57,600 bases of DNA. It comes from Promethearchaeota archaeon. Its GTDB lineage: Archaea > Asgardarchaeota > Lokiarchaeia > Sigyniarchaeales > SOKP01. The notes beneath the pieces are model-generated. The model worked only from the letters and a program-made list of their open reading frames with translations, had not been told where the DNA came from and did no database searches. The stretch lies in the NCBI GenBank assembly GCA_013375475.1, contig JABXKD010000009.1:1-57600 (forward strand), read 5' to 3'. Numbering within the stretch: position 1 is the stretch's first letter; the number at the start of each line of letters is the position of its first letter. The translations under genes were made by a program, and so were the position numbers. Shown here piece by piece: positions 1 through 9,184 of the stretch.

Positions 1-2649
1 AAAATCAACTGGTCGAAGCTTTACATGAGCCTCTAAGAAAAAATTATCCTCGTTTATAGGTACTTTTAACAATTTGCCCATTTCCTCGTTTTCTTCTTTT
101 TGGGCTACTATTCCCACACTTAACACTAGTAAATCTGAGTTTATTTGAATACTGTCTTTTCTAGGTGAAACAACATTCACTCTTAATTTTGAACCTTCTG
201 GTACTACTTCCGGAGGGTTATTTTCATCGTAACGAATAAAAACAATTCCTTCTTCACGTGCTATTCTATAATATTTCTCTTTAAATCCATAAGTTCTAAT
301 ATCTCTAAATAAAATAACAATCTCAGTGGAAGGACTCTTCCTCTTAGCAACTATTGCATTTTTTATTGCTTCCGCACAACACATTTTGCTACAATAAGGA
401 TGTTCTTCGTTTCGAGATCCTACACATTGAATCATAACAATTGATTTTTTATCTTTAATATCATCAGTAGTATTTATATACTTCTCAAATTCAGACTGCG
501 TAATCACATTATCGTTTTTACCATATAAATATTCATTCGGTTCATATTCTTTAGCACCTGTTGCTACAACTACAACCCCATGTTCAAATTCTACTTTATT
601 CTTTTCTGGACCAAATAGTATTGATGATTTGAAATTTCCAATATAACCATCAATAATTTCAATTTCAGCCTCAGTGAAAACATGTATCTTGTCGTGAGTT
701 TTTACTTTTTCAATCAATTCTGTTAGGAAATCTTGCACATCTCCACCTTCAAGCGTTGTATAAATATTTCGGGCAAAACCTCCTAATTCTTTTTCCTTTT
801 CGACTAGAAGAGTCTCATAATTTTGATCAGCAAAATTCAGAGCTGCAACCATCCCAGTAATACCTCCTCCTATAACTAGAGTTTTAGGAGTAACTCCTAA
901 TTTTATTCTTTCTAATGGTTGTATGTTTCTCGCCTTATTTACTGCCATTCTTACGAGGTCCTTTGCTTTATCTGTAGCCTCCTCTGGTTGATTCATATGA
1001 ACCCAACTACATTGATCGCGTATATTTGCCATTTGAAATAAGTATCTATTTAACCCCGCTTCTCTAATAGTTTCTTGAAACAATGGTTCATGAGTTCTTG
1101 GGGTGCAAGAAGCGACGATAACTCTATTAAGGGTATAATCTTTAATCATATCCTTTATTATCGTTTGGGTGTCAGCTGAGCATGTATATAAGTTCTGATC
1201 CGCTAAAACTACATTTGGAAGTGAACTTGCATATTTTACTACTTCAGGAACATCAACATATCCTCCAATATTTACACCGCAATGACAGATAAATACTCCA
1301 ATTCTCGGTGGTTGACCCGCGACAAATATTTCTGGCGGTAATGTTTTCTCTGTAATTAGTGTATCTCTCTGATCATATAACAGCGTATTTACGCAACCTG
1401 CAGCTGCGCTTGCTTGAGTGACTGTTTCAGGAATATCTTTCGGTGAGGAAAAAGCACCACAAACGAAAATACCTGGTTTAGTTGTCTGAACTGGGTTAAA
1501 AATATCCGTTTTAGCGAAATTAAATTCGTTCAATTCAATTCCAAATTTATCAGCTAAATATTTAGCATCGTCTGGGGGATTTAGGCCAACTGAAAGTACT
1601 ACCATCTCGAAATTTTCTTCAATGATTTCCCCATTTTCTGTTTCGTATTTTATTATTAGGTCCTTGGTTTCTGGATCCTCTTTAACTGAAGAAATACGAC
1701 TACGAATATAGCGCACACCATATTCTTCTTGCGCACGAATAATATATTTATCAAAATCCTTCCCGTATGCCCTTACATCCATACTGAAAATTGTAGGTCT
1801 TATTTGATGCATATGTTCATGAGCGATTACTGCTTCTTTTGCTGTATACATACAACACACTGAGGAACAATAAGGTTGACCATTTCCCGTAAAATCGCGA
1901 GATCCAATACACTGAAGAAACGCAACTTTTTCTGGGATATCTCCATCAGACGGGCGTAATACTTTTCCTGTATAAGGTCCACTCGCGCTTAATATTCGCT
2001 CGAATTCAATACTTGTAACCACATTTTTATACTTCCCATAACCATACATATTACCCTCAAGAGGGATATATTCATCGAAACCGGGGGCTAACACAATTCC
2101 ACCTACCTTTATTTCAACTATTTCATCCTCTAAATCATATTCTACAGCATTTGCTTTACAGACTCCTTTACAAATTCCACACCCTATACAATAATCTTTA
2201 TTTATCGCGTAAACAAGAGGGACTGCTTGTGGATACTTAACAGATGTTGCTGCAAATTTAGATAATTTCTCGTTGAAAACATCAATTGCCTCTACTGGAC
2301 AAGCTCGACCGCATACACCACATCCTGTGCATTTATCCGTATTCACATATAATGTTTTCTTTAATAATTTAACTGTAAAATTACCTGCTTCTCCTGAAAC
2401 ATCCAAGACTTTACAATTAATACTCAGATCGATATTATGATGCCGACCAGTCTCTACAAGTTTAGGACTTACAATGCACATAGCACAATCGTTAGTCGGA
2501 AAAGTTTTATCCAACTGTGCCATCACGCCACCTATGCTTGTGCTTGATTCAAGCAAGTATACTTTAAATCCAGCATCACCTAAATCTAGAGCCGTTTGAG
2601 ATCCTCCAATTCCTGCTCCTACTACTAATACTGCTCCTACTTTTTCCAT
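1..2649 (-). CDS. hdrA: Fused double-module HdrA (3' end beyond window)
   Basis: Flavin- and iron-sulfur subunit of a heterodisulfide-reductase-type electron-bifurcating complex, cytoplasmic. 883 residues are visible and the frame stays open to base 1. By comparison with the paralog at 3422-5110, about 124 C-terminal residues with the final two ferredoxin clusters lie outside. Residues 1 to about 430 match the separate HdrA N-module at 5118-6422: GAGIGG nucleotide-binding loop, two ferredoxin-like Cys sets and a YCSSVCCMYTAKEA motif. From about residue 449 (RIGVFICHCG) the chain matches the canonical HdrA at 3422-5110, with a second GGGITG loop. It starts at the ATG at 2649, preceded by an AGAGGT Shine-Dalgarno overlapping the MvhD stop. 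It is the last visible gene of the hdr operon. The fused arrangement beside a split copy is unusual. Confidence 0.93.
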   Translation of the reverse strand, partial: MEKVGAVLVVGAGIGGSQTALDLGDAGFKVYLLESSTSIGGVMAQLDKTFPTNDCAMCIVSPKLVETGRHHNIDLSINCKVLDVSGEAGNFTVKLLKKTLYVNTDKCTGCGVCGRACPVEAIDVFNEKLSKFAATSVKYPQAVPLVYAINKDYCIGCGICKGVCKANAVEYDLEDEIVEIKVGGIVLAPGFDEYIPLEGNMYGYGKYKNVVTSIEFERILSASGPYTGKVLRPSDGDIPEKVAFLQCIGSRDFTGNGQPYCSSVCCMYTAKEAVIAHEHMHQIRPTIFSMDVRAYGKDFDKYIIRAQEEYGVRYIRSRISSVKEDPETKDLIIKYETENGEIIEENFEMVVLSVGLNPPDDAKYLADKFGIELNEFNFAKTDIFNPVQTTKPGIFVCGAFSSPKDIPETVTQASAAAGCVNTLLYDQRDTLITEKTLPPEIFVAGQPPRIGVFICHCGVNIGGYVDVPEVVKYASSLPNVVLADQNLYTCSADTQTIIKDMIKDYTLNRVIVASCTPRTHEPLFQETIREAGLNRYLFQMANIRDQCSWVHMNQPEEATDKAKDLVRMAVNKARNIQPLERIKLGVTPKTLVIGGGITGMVAALNFADQNYETLLVEKEKELGGFARNIYTTLEGGDVQDFLTELIEKVKTHDKIHVFTEAEIEIIDGYIGNFKSSILFGPEKNKVEFEHGVVVVATGAKEYEPNEYLYGKNDNVITQSEFEKYINTTDDIKDKKSIVMIQCVGSRNEEHPYCSKMCCAEAIKNAIVAKRKSPSTEIVILFRDIRTYGFKEKYYRIAREEGIVFIRYDENNPPEVVPEGSKLRVNVVSPRKDSIQINSDLLVLSVGIVAQKEENEEMGKLLKVPINEDNFFLEAHVKLRPVDF

Positions 2650-2660
2650 TATTTTTACCT

Positions 2661-3422
2661 CTATATTCTCATATATAACGGAGTATTTCCGTCAATACGT
2701 TGATAATCTATTTCTCCTCTACTCTTTAAAGTTAGCATGTTTTCTAAAATTTCACTGGGATCCAGTTTTAGCTCAGTAGCTAAATCTTTAACTGAAAGGA
2801 CTTTATTACTTAATGAAAGTAAGATTCTTTGCCTAACAAATTCATCGTGAATTGCTTCATCAAAAATAGCGTTAAATTCATCCACAGGGATACGCTCTCC
2901 ATATTCGTTTTCAACTTCAGTAATCTTTCTCTGCCGCCCTACTAATGCTCTAACCCTATCGCTTGAAACAGCATTTTCCATAGCTTTTAGATTATTAAAT
3001 AGCCCTTGATCGATGTTTGCTCCGCTAAGCGGAGATGGTCCTTGTTCTCGAATTGCTTCAATAAACTCAGTAACTACTTTACCAAATCTTGCTCCTTCAG
3101 AAGCAGAAACCCAATCCAATCGTATTCTCTTATCAAAATCGACCATTTTAAGAAATTTTTGTACCATGTTAAACTTCTTTTCAGCTTCGTAATTTCCCTC
3201 TAAATAATGGCAATCTCCAGGATGACACCCTAATACAAATACTCCATCTATTCCTGTTAAGAGAGCCTTAAAAATGAATACAGGATCAACTCTGCCACTA
3301 CACATAACCCGTATAACTCTCATGTTGGGGGGATACTGAATTCTACTGACTCCTGCTAAGTCTGCTCCCGCATAGGAACACCAGTTACACAAAAAACCCA
3401 ATATTTTTGGTTCAAATGTCAT
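2661..3422 (-). CDS. mvhD: MvhD-like [2Fe-2S] subunit with C-terminal helical extension
   Basis: Small iron-sulfur protein that in methanogens passes electrons from MvhAG hydrogenase or formate dehydrogenase to HdrA. The MvhD/FlpD core occupies about residues 1-130, with Cys at 12, 15, 41, 66 and 71 and the family sequence GVFVLGCHPGDCHYLEGN. About 120 residues follow; the last 60 look like a winged helix (LSVKDLATELKLDPSEILEN). Many MvhD proteins are only about 140 residues, so this is a longer form. Its ATG overlaps the stop of the upstream HdrA gene by one base (TAATG), implying translational coupling. No hydrogenase large or small subunit is present in the window, so its electron donor here is unknown. 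Confidence 0.92.
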   Translation of the reverse strand: MTFEPKILGFLCNWCSYAGADLAGVSRIQYPPNMRVIRVMCSGRVDPVFIFKALLTGIDGVFVLGCHPGDCHYLEGNYEAEKKFNMVQKFLKMVDFDKRIRLDWVSASEGARFGKVVTEFIEAIREQGPSPLSGANIDQGLFNNLKAMENAVSSDRVRALVGRQRKITEVENEYGERIPVDEFNAIFDEAIHDEFVRQRILLSLSNKVLSVKDLATELKLDPSEILENMLTLKSRGEIDYQRIDGNTPLYMRI

Positions 3423-5110
3423 TATACTTCTTTACCTCCATAAGCGTATATTTCAGAAAGAATTTGTTGATCTGTAAAATGTCGTATGACAATTGCGTGA
3501 TTGGTACATGTAGCACCACATAAACCACAACCTTTACACAATACTTGAGTTATTTCTATCTCTTCGTCTTCATTCTTACTAATAGCGTTATATGGGCAAA
3601 TTTTTATACACACATCACAACCGGTGCATAAATTTTTGTTATAGTCGGGTAAAAATGATGTAGCTCCCTCAACTTCTATCGTATCGTGAGATATTATCCT
3701 ACTAGCTCTTGATGCTGCCGCATAACCTTGAGAAATGGATTCTGTAATATCCACAGGCCATTTTGCTGAGCCACAGACAAAAATTCCATCAGTAGCGAAA
3801 TCCATTGGCCGCAATTTTACATGTGCTTCTAAAAAGAAACCATTTTCTTCTAATGGAACTTTTATCATTTGTGCTAGTGCTTTATTATCATTATTTGAAA
3901 CTAACGGTGTTGAAAGTACACAAAGATCATATGGGATGAGTATGTCTTCTCCAAGATATTCATTGTGCACTTTAATTTGATGCTCTTTGACAATTGGTAT
4001 TTTTTCAGGAGAATATTCAATAAATATAACCCCTGTTTCTCGAGCCCTTCTATAGTAATCTTCGTAATAAGTACCTGGAGTATATAAATCTCTAAAAAGT
4101 ATGGTAACATTTGACTCCGGATTGTTCTCCTTTATAATGAGAGCATTTTTCAAAGCGGTCATACAACACACACTTGAACAATAAGTTCTCTCATCATTAC
4201 GAGATCCAACACACTGTACCATAACAATATCTTTAGCCTTAACTTCTTTATTCTGTAATTTACTTTCCAATTCATGTTGGGTAATTCTTATCTTACCATC
4301 ATAGCCGAAGTATCCAGTTGGAGTCAAAAGCGAGGCTCCAACGGCCACGACAATAACACCAATAGTTAAATCAATATTAATCCCATTTTCCTCCACTATT
4401 ACTTCATAATTACCAATAAAACCTTCAATGTTTTTCACTTGTGCTGAGGTATGGACTTTCAGATTTTTATTACCTTTAATGTTTTTCTTAAGATTATCCA
4501 ACAAAATTTGGGCATCTAGGTCAATAGGGAAAAGTTTATATAGTGTTTTCAACCTTCCACCTAATTCATTTTCTCTTTCAACTAAATGCGTTTCAAATCC
4601 TTGATTTGCTAAACTAAGTGCAGCAGTCATTCCTGAAACTCCTCCACCAATTACTAATGCAGTAGGAGTTGCATCAACTATAATATTTTCGAGTGCTTCA
4701 AGCTTAGCTGCTCTTGCTACACCCATAAGAATTAAATCTTTCGCCTTGTCAAACGCTTCCTTGGGGTATTTCTGATGACACCAAGTGTTTTGATCCCTTA
4801 TGTTCACAAAATCAAAGAGATACTCATTTACGCCTTCTGTTTCAACACAATCTCGGAATAAAGGTTCGTGGGTTCTCGGAGTGCATGATGCTACAATTAC
4901 TCTATTCAAATTATGATTTTTAATCCCGTTTTTAATTTGGGTTAATCCCGTTTCTGAACAAGTATACAGATTATCTTCAGTAAATACCACATTTGGTAGA
5001 GTTTTAGCATATTCGGCAAGAGCTTTAACATCTATAAGCCCTCCAATATTTGTTCCACAAGAACAGACAAAAACACCAATCCTAACATCTTCACTTTCTT
5101 TTTCAGACAT
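3422..5110 (-). CDS. hdrA: HdrA, canonical-size module
   Basis: FAD-containing core subunit of the heterodisulfide-reductase-type complex. The N-terminal HdrA domain (IGVFVCSCG near residue 11, VASCTPRTHEPLF near 73) is followed by a thioredoxin-reductase-like FAD domain with GGGVSG at 155-160. The YCSSVCCM motif and two C-terminal CX2CX2CX3C clusters follow (Cys 495/498/501/505 and 525/528/531/535). At 562 residues it is somewhat shorter than methanogen HdrA (about 650). The gene begins 7 nt after the upstream HdrA N-module, with its own GGAGG Shine-Dalgarno inside the end of that gene, so the two are separate genes and not a frameshift. The same two modules are fused in the gene at 1-2649. 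Confidence 0.93.
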   Translation of the reverse strand: MSEKESEDVRIGVFVCSCGTNIGGLIDVKALAEYAKTLPNVVFTEDNLYTCSETGLTQIKNGIKNHNLNRVIVASCTPRTHEPLFRDCVETEGVNEYLFDFVNIRDQNTWCHQKYPKEAFDKAKDLILMGVARAAKLEALENIIVDATPTALVIGGGVSGMTAALSLANQGFETHLVERENELGGRLKTLYKLFPIDLDAQILLDNLKKNIKGNKNLKVHTSAQVKNIEGFIGNYEVIVEENGINIDLTIGVIVVAVGASLLTPTGYFGYDGKIRITQHELESKLQNKEVKAKDIVMVQCVGSRNDERTYCSSVCCMTALKNALIIKENNPESNVTILFRDLYTPGTYYEDYYRRARETGVIFIEYSPEKIPIVKEHQIKVHNEYLGEDILIPYDLCVLSTPLVSNNDNKALAQMIKVPLEENGFFLEAHVKLRPMDFATDGIFVCGSAKWPVDITESISQGYAAASRASRIISHDTIEVEGATSFLPDYNKNLCTGCDVCIKICPYNAISKNEDEEIEITQVLCKGCGLCGATCTNHAIVIRHFTDQQILSEIYAYGGKEV

Positions 5111-5117
5111 TTTCGCT

Positions 5118-6422
5118 TTAACCTCCTTTAATTACTTCCGCTGCTCTTGCTGCTGCTCCACTAGCTTCAGCGACAGAACGAGGAATATCCATTGGTTCAC
5201 GAGCACATCCACATGTGAAAATTCCTTCCACACTCGTTTCTACTGGTAAGAATGGATTTGTTTTTACAAAATTATAATTATTTAATTCAATTCCTAATAT
5301 ATCTGCTAATTTTTCGATTCCTTGTGATGGAATTATGCATGTTGCTAAAACAGCTAAATCCACTTTCATCTGTTTTATTTCAGATGTATCATAATCTTCG
5401 TAAGTTATAATAGGAGTATTATCCTCATCAACATCAATATGGGATATCTTACTTTTAATATATTTAATGTTATATTCATCTGCTCCTCTACGGAGAAAAG
5501 TTTGAAATCCTTTTCCTCCTGCTCTCATATCAATATAAAAAACATATGATTCTAAATCGTTATTATGCTCATAAGAGATCATTGCTGCTTTCGTGGTATA
5601 CATGCAACAAATAGAAGAGCAATACTTTTTATCTCTATCTGAGCGTGATCCTATACATTGTAGAAAAGCAAGTTTTTTAGGATCTTTTCCATCGGATAAT
5701 CTTTTTAGATGCCCTTCTAATGGTCCAGAAGCACATATTAATCGTTCAAATTCTAAGGCGGTTACTACATTTTTATATTTCCCATAACCATAATTTGTTA
5801 ACGGAGAGACATCTTCCAATAAACCATATCCTGGTGCTACGATAATGCAACCAACATTATTAATTTTTAAAATTTCATCTTTTTGTGAGAAATCAATTGC
5901 CTCAGCTCCACAAGCTTTTACACACAGTCCACAAATTCCATAATTTAAGTAAACACATGAATTTTTATCAATTATGTAGACTGGAGGAACTGCTGAGGGA
6001 AATGGGATGTATGCTGCTGCCATATTTTTCAAATTAGCATCAAAATAATTTGGAATTCCTCTTACTGGGCAAACTGAAGCACAATCACCACAATTAGTAC
6101 AAACATCTTCCTTAACATATCGTGCACGTTTAAGGATATCTACTGTAAAATTCCCACTTGTACCTTCAACATTATTTACTTCTGAAAGCGTATAAAGAGT
6201 AATGTTTGGATGCCTATAACATTCTGATAATTTAGGTGCTAAGATACAAATTGAGCAGTCTAAAGTAGGAAATGTTTTATCTAATTGAGCCATTTTTCCT
6301 CCAATTACAGGATTTTTTTCAACTAAATGAACTTTTATTCCCATATCTCCTAAATCTAAAGCCGCTTGAATACCCGCAATACCAGCCCCAATAATAAGAA
6401 CAGTTTTTGAATTTTTTTCCAA
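5118..6422 (-). CDS. HdrA-like N-module (flavoprotein with two Fe-S clusters)
   Basis: A 434-residue HdrA-related flavoprotein corresponding to the N-terminal half of the fused HdrA at 1-2649. It has an FAD loop IGAGIAG at 11-17 and an HdrA Cys motif (LDCSICILAPKLSEC, Cys 56/59/68). A ferredoxin set at Cys 108/111/114/118 is followed by a variant set at 156/164/167/171 with CX7C spacing. The HdrA motif YCSSICCMYTTKAA lies near residue 270. The start is TTG at 6422, supported by AAAGGTGAT 6-7 nt upstream; an ATG four bases earlier is out of frame. It probably pairs with the following HdrA to rebuild the two-module architecture as two polypeptides. Confidence 0.88.
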   Translation of the reverse strand: MEKNSKTVLIIGAGIAGIQAALDLGDMGIKVHLVEKNPVIGGKMAQLDKTFPTLDCSICILAPKLSECYRHPNITLYTLSEVNNVEGTSGNFTVDILKRARYVKEDVCTNCGDCASVCPVRGIPNYFDANLKNMAAAYIPFPSAVPPVYIIDKNSCVYLNYGICGLCVKACGAEAIDFSQKDEILKINNVGCIIVAPGYGLLEDVSPLTNYGYGKYKNVVTALEFERLICASGPLEGHLKRLSDGKDPKKLAFLQCIGSRSDRDKKYCSSICCMYTTKAAMISYEHNNDLESYVFYIDMRAGGKGFQTFLRRGADEYNIKYIKSKISHIDVDEDNTPIITYEDYDTSEIKQMKVDLAVLATCIIPSQGIEKLADILGIELNNYNFVKTNPFLPVETSVEGIFTCGCAREPMDIPRSVAEASGAAARAAEVIKGG

Positions 6423-6438
6423 TCATATCACCTTTTAT

Positions 6439-7533
6439 TTATTTCTTCACCTTTAGTGAAGTCATTTTTTTCAACCAATTGATTTTTTTAGGTTGCCATT
6501 CTGAAATCTGATCAGCAGGAATAATATATCGTTCGATATATCCTGTGGCGAGTAATGAATCTATTAAACTACGACCTTTTTCAGTTCGAGTAAGAATCAT
6601 TGAATAACTTTTAGCGGCTCCAGAGGCTCCAATGCTAAGATCTGAAAATCTCCCTACAAAATCATCACATTCATGACAATGATTCCTTACTGCATCATCA
6701 AGGTCTTTAATATTCACTTCCTTAACAGAGTCATCTTTTGATGTGACAAAGAAGTTCTTCTTAATATTTGTTTTTTTAATATCTGAAGGATTTTTTTTAG
6801 TTTTTGACCTTAGCGCAGCCATCAATTTATCATAATCAAAATTTTCAAAACAAAAAAGACCAATAACTATACTTATAACATGTGCAGGTTTAATATTCAA
6901 AAGCTTCATTTTACTAATAGCTCTACATTGGCACGGTGTCCCAATAAAGGCAATTCGTAATTGATCGCTATCATAAATGCGTTTCTTTTGAGAAATGATG
7001 TCTTCTGCGATTTGAGTCAAATCTTTTAATGGTAAAATATTAGATGAAATCGAATATCGAGTCCCTGCTGATTTTACTAAATCATCTTTACTGTATATTA
7101 TTTTGGGTATTGGTTTAAAATTATCATCGTATTCTGATACAATTGCGGCATCAATATTATTAGTATCAAATAAATAAGTTAAAAGAGTTGATACAATACC
7201 CCCATCTTGTCCAACTTCTTTAAATTTTGTATTTGTTGTCCTGGCGGCGAGTATATCAATTATGTTCCCAAGTTCATCTTTAATTAAGTGTGTTTCTTTT
7301 AATTTATCTAATAATGGTTCTGTTTGCGGACAAATATAATAACAATACCCACATTCTTTACAATTTTCAACACTTTTATCAGTTTTAAACTTAGGATTAT
7401 AATTTTCCATCTCAATAACGTTAAATGCTTGGTTTTCACAATATGCTATACAAGCGCCACAAGCACAACATCTATTGACTGAGATTACATCATCTTCCAA
7501 ATTTCTGAATGTTTTTATATCTACTAATCCCAT
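6439..7533 (-). CDS. FrhB/FpoF-like F420 hydrogenase/dehydrogenase beta subunit
   Basis: Flavin and iron-sulfur subunit of the coenzyme F420-reducing hydrogenase beta family, which exchanges electrons with F420 or a comparable donor. Two N-terminal ferredoxin sets (Cys 22/25/28/32 and 58/61/64/68) precede the FrhB domain, recognised by FIGTPCQCRAI, VIGLFCFENF and a later Cys pair in NHCHECDDF. The length of 364 residues fits a ferredoxin-extended FrhB. It lies inside the hdr operon between hdrB and the HdrA genes, so it is a likely entry or exit point for electrons. The preferred partner (F420H2, formate dehydrogenase or other) cannot be read from the sequence. Confidence 0.85.
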   Translation of the reverse strand: MGLVDIKTFRNLEDDVISVNRCCACGACIAYCENQAFNVIEMENYNPKFKTDKSVENCKECGYCYYICPQTEPLLDKLKETHLIKDELGNIIDILAARTTNTKFKEVGQDGGIVSTLLTYLFDTNNIDAAIVSEYDDNFKPIPKIIYSKDDLVKSAGTRYSISSNILPLKDLTQIAEDIISQKKRIYDSDQLRIAFIGTPCQCRAISKMKLLNIKPAHVISIVIGLFCFENFDYDKLMAALRSKTKKNPSDIKKTNIKKNFFVTSKDDSVKEVNIKDLDDAVRNHCHECDDFVGRFSDLSIGASGAAKSYSMILTRTEKGRSLIDSLLATGYIERYIIPADQISEWQPKKINWLKKMTSLKVKK

Positions 7534-7589
7534 TTTTCTATCAATTCTTATTTTTAAGTTTAAATTTATTATATAACTTATCTTAATTT

Positions 7590-8453
7590 CTAAAATCCTG
7601 CTAATAATTCTTTAGGTCGAACTCGATGAAAGCTCATTCCTAATTCTTCAGGTTTGAACCCAAATGCGAGGGCTATTAACTCTGAGAGATAAAAAACAGG
7701 GAAGTTATAACCATTTTCTTTTTCTTTACTCAGTTCTCGTTGGTTGAAATCGAATTGTTGAAAACATGCTGGACATACTAGGCTAACACAATTCGCACCA
7801 GCTTCTTGAATTGACTTGAATTTGTTATCTATCATTTGTAGAGAAATTTTTTTATCGGATTTCTCAAGAGGATTTCCACAGCATTCCATCTTTAATTCGT
7901 AATCTATAGAATCAGCACCTATAGCTTTAACAATTTCATCTAGAGTGTTTGGTTCAAAAGGATCATCCCAATTAATAATCTCAGAAGGTCTTAAATAATG
8001 ACACCCATAATGAACGGCAACTTTAAAACCAGTTAAAGGACGTTCCACATTTTCTCTTACTTTATCAAGATTTTCATAAAGAACCTGAGCGAAATGCTTT
8101 ACTTCAGTTTTACCCTCATATTTTTTACCAACAATCTTTAAGATTTTATTTACATCATTCTTTATTTCAGAATCTTTGTTTATATAGTAATTAACTCCTT
8201 TAAGAGTTTCAACACAACCCGAACAAAAAGAGATAATTCCACCATTATTATTTGATAAGCTTAAATTTCTTGCACCTAAAGCTAACCAAGTTTTATGATC
8301 TATAAGTTCTATACCCGTTGGATCAGGACAACAACTAAACCCATCAACATCATTCAATTTAATACCAAGCTTTTCAAATACTTTTCTTGAAGATGCTTCT
8401 AAGAATGGAAGCCTTGCCGGAATTACACACCCTAAAAATAAATCATAAGACAT
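7590..8453 (-). CDS. hdrB: Heterodisulfide reductase subunit B
   Basis: Carries the noncubane [4Fe-4S] clusters that reduce disulfides such as CoM-S-S-CoB in methanogens; the substrate in this lineage is unknown. Two CCG domains are present. The first has C9-X31-CC(41,42)-X34-C77-X2-C80. The second contains KMECCGNP and VSLVCPACFQQFD. The length of 287 residues is typical. It follows hdrC by 3 nt and precedes the FrhB-like gene by 56 nt. The C-terminal tail resembles the usual HdrB ending. Confidence 0.95.
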   Translation of the reverse strand: MSYDLFLGCVIPARLPFLEASSRKVFEKLGIKLNDVDGFSCCPDPTGIELIDHKTWLALGARNLSLSNNNGGIISFCSGCVETLKGVNYYINKDSEIKNDVNKILKIVGKKYEGKTEVKHFAQVLYENLDKVRENVERPLTGFKVAVHYGCHYLRPSEIINWDDPFEPNTLDEIVKAIGADSIDYELKMECCGNPLEKSDKKISLQMIDNKFKSIQEAGANCVSLVCPACFQQFDFNQRELSKEKENGYNFPVFYLSELIALAFGFKPEELGMSFHRVRPKELLAGF

Positions 8454-8456
8454 ATT

Positions 8457-8954
8457 TTATGCTCCCTCCTTTGGAATGTTATTTTCAAACTTAGTTTCTT
8501 TTAATATTTTCTTAATTTCATCAACTGGTGCTGTTTTTATGGAAGGAAGGCGCAATTTCTCCCGTCTGGTAATAATGGCTTTTGAATATGGAAGTGCAAC
8601 TCCATTTTCTAAAACAGTTCTCCCTTGTGAAATAAAAGCTTCAGGAACTTTGCCAGTATTAAAACATTTATTTTTTATTAATGTAAAAATTTCAGTAATC
8701 TCAACTTTTTGAGGACATAGCTCAACGCATGTCTGACAGGTTGAACAAAGCCAAGGATTAGGATCTTGTCTTATTATTAATTTATCCTCTAACCCTAAAA
8801 TCGCTTGTTCTATAATTTTTCTAGGATTATAACTACCTTGAGTTATCAGAGCAACGGGGCAACCACCACTACATGTACTACACTGATAGCAGTACTGTAA
8901 AGAAGCATTATGTTTCAATACTTCATTTCGAAACTCAAAATTTATTACAGACAT
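8457..8954 (-). CDS. hdrC: Heterodisulfide reductase subunit C
   Basis: Electron-transfer subunit linking HdrA to HdrB through two [4Fe-4S] clusters. Two CX2CX2CX3CP motifs are visible: Cys 22/25/28/32 (YCYQCSTCSGGCP) and Cys 70/73/76/80 (WLCSTCQTCVELCPQ). The length of 165 residues is normal for HdrC, and no membrane helix is seen. It is the first gene of the minus-strand operon and starts at the ATG at 8954. A candidate TATA box (TTATATAA, 9054-9061) lies about 95 nt upstream, implying a leader of some 70 nt. Confidence 0.94.
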   Translation of the reverse strand: MSVINFEFRNEVLKHNASLQYCYQCSTCSGGCPVALITQGSYNPRKIIEQAILGLEDKLIIRQDPNPWLCSTCQTCVELCPQKVEITEIFTLIKNKCFNTGKVPEAFISQGRTVLENGVALPYSKAIITRREKLRLPSIKTAPVDEIKKILKETKFENNIPKEGA

Positions 8955-9053
8955 GTCTAAAAGTTTTATTTTCCTTCTACTAGATATTTAGAAGAATAAA
9001 GGAGATTTAATAAAATTTTTTAGAAAATTCAATAACCAAATCATTTCTATTTG

Positions 9054-9061
9054 TTATATAA
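9054..9061 (-). promoter_or_regulatory. Candidate TATA box for the hdr operon
   Basis: TTATATAA, palindromic, in the 575-bp gene-free stretch between hdrC and the Cys-rich gene. It is the best TATA-like sequence upstream of hdrC. No convincing BRE was identified, and this AT-rich region contains weaker alternatives. Confidence 0.35.
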
Positions 9062-9184
9062 TATTAAAAACGCACATATTAAGTTCTATTTTGAGCACCC
9101 AATTTCCCTCTTTGTTTATTTCTTTTATTCTTAATAATTTCTAAACATCTTTTTTTATAGAAAACTTAATTAAAGATAGGTTAA

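Noticed and set aside
5110..5118. Possible sequencing frameshift splitting one HdrA gene in two
   Set aside because: The upstream gene ends in TAA, the next has its own GGAGG Shine-Dalgarno and ATG, and the split falls at a natural linker, so two genes are more likely.
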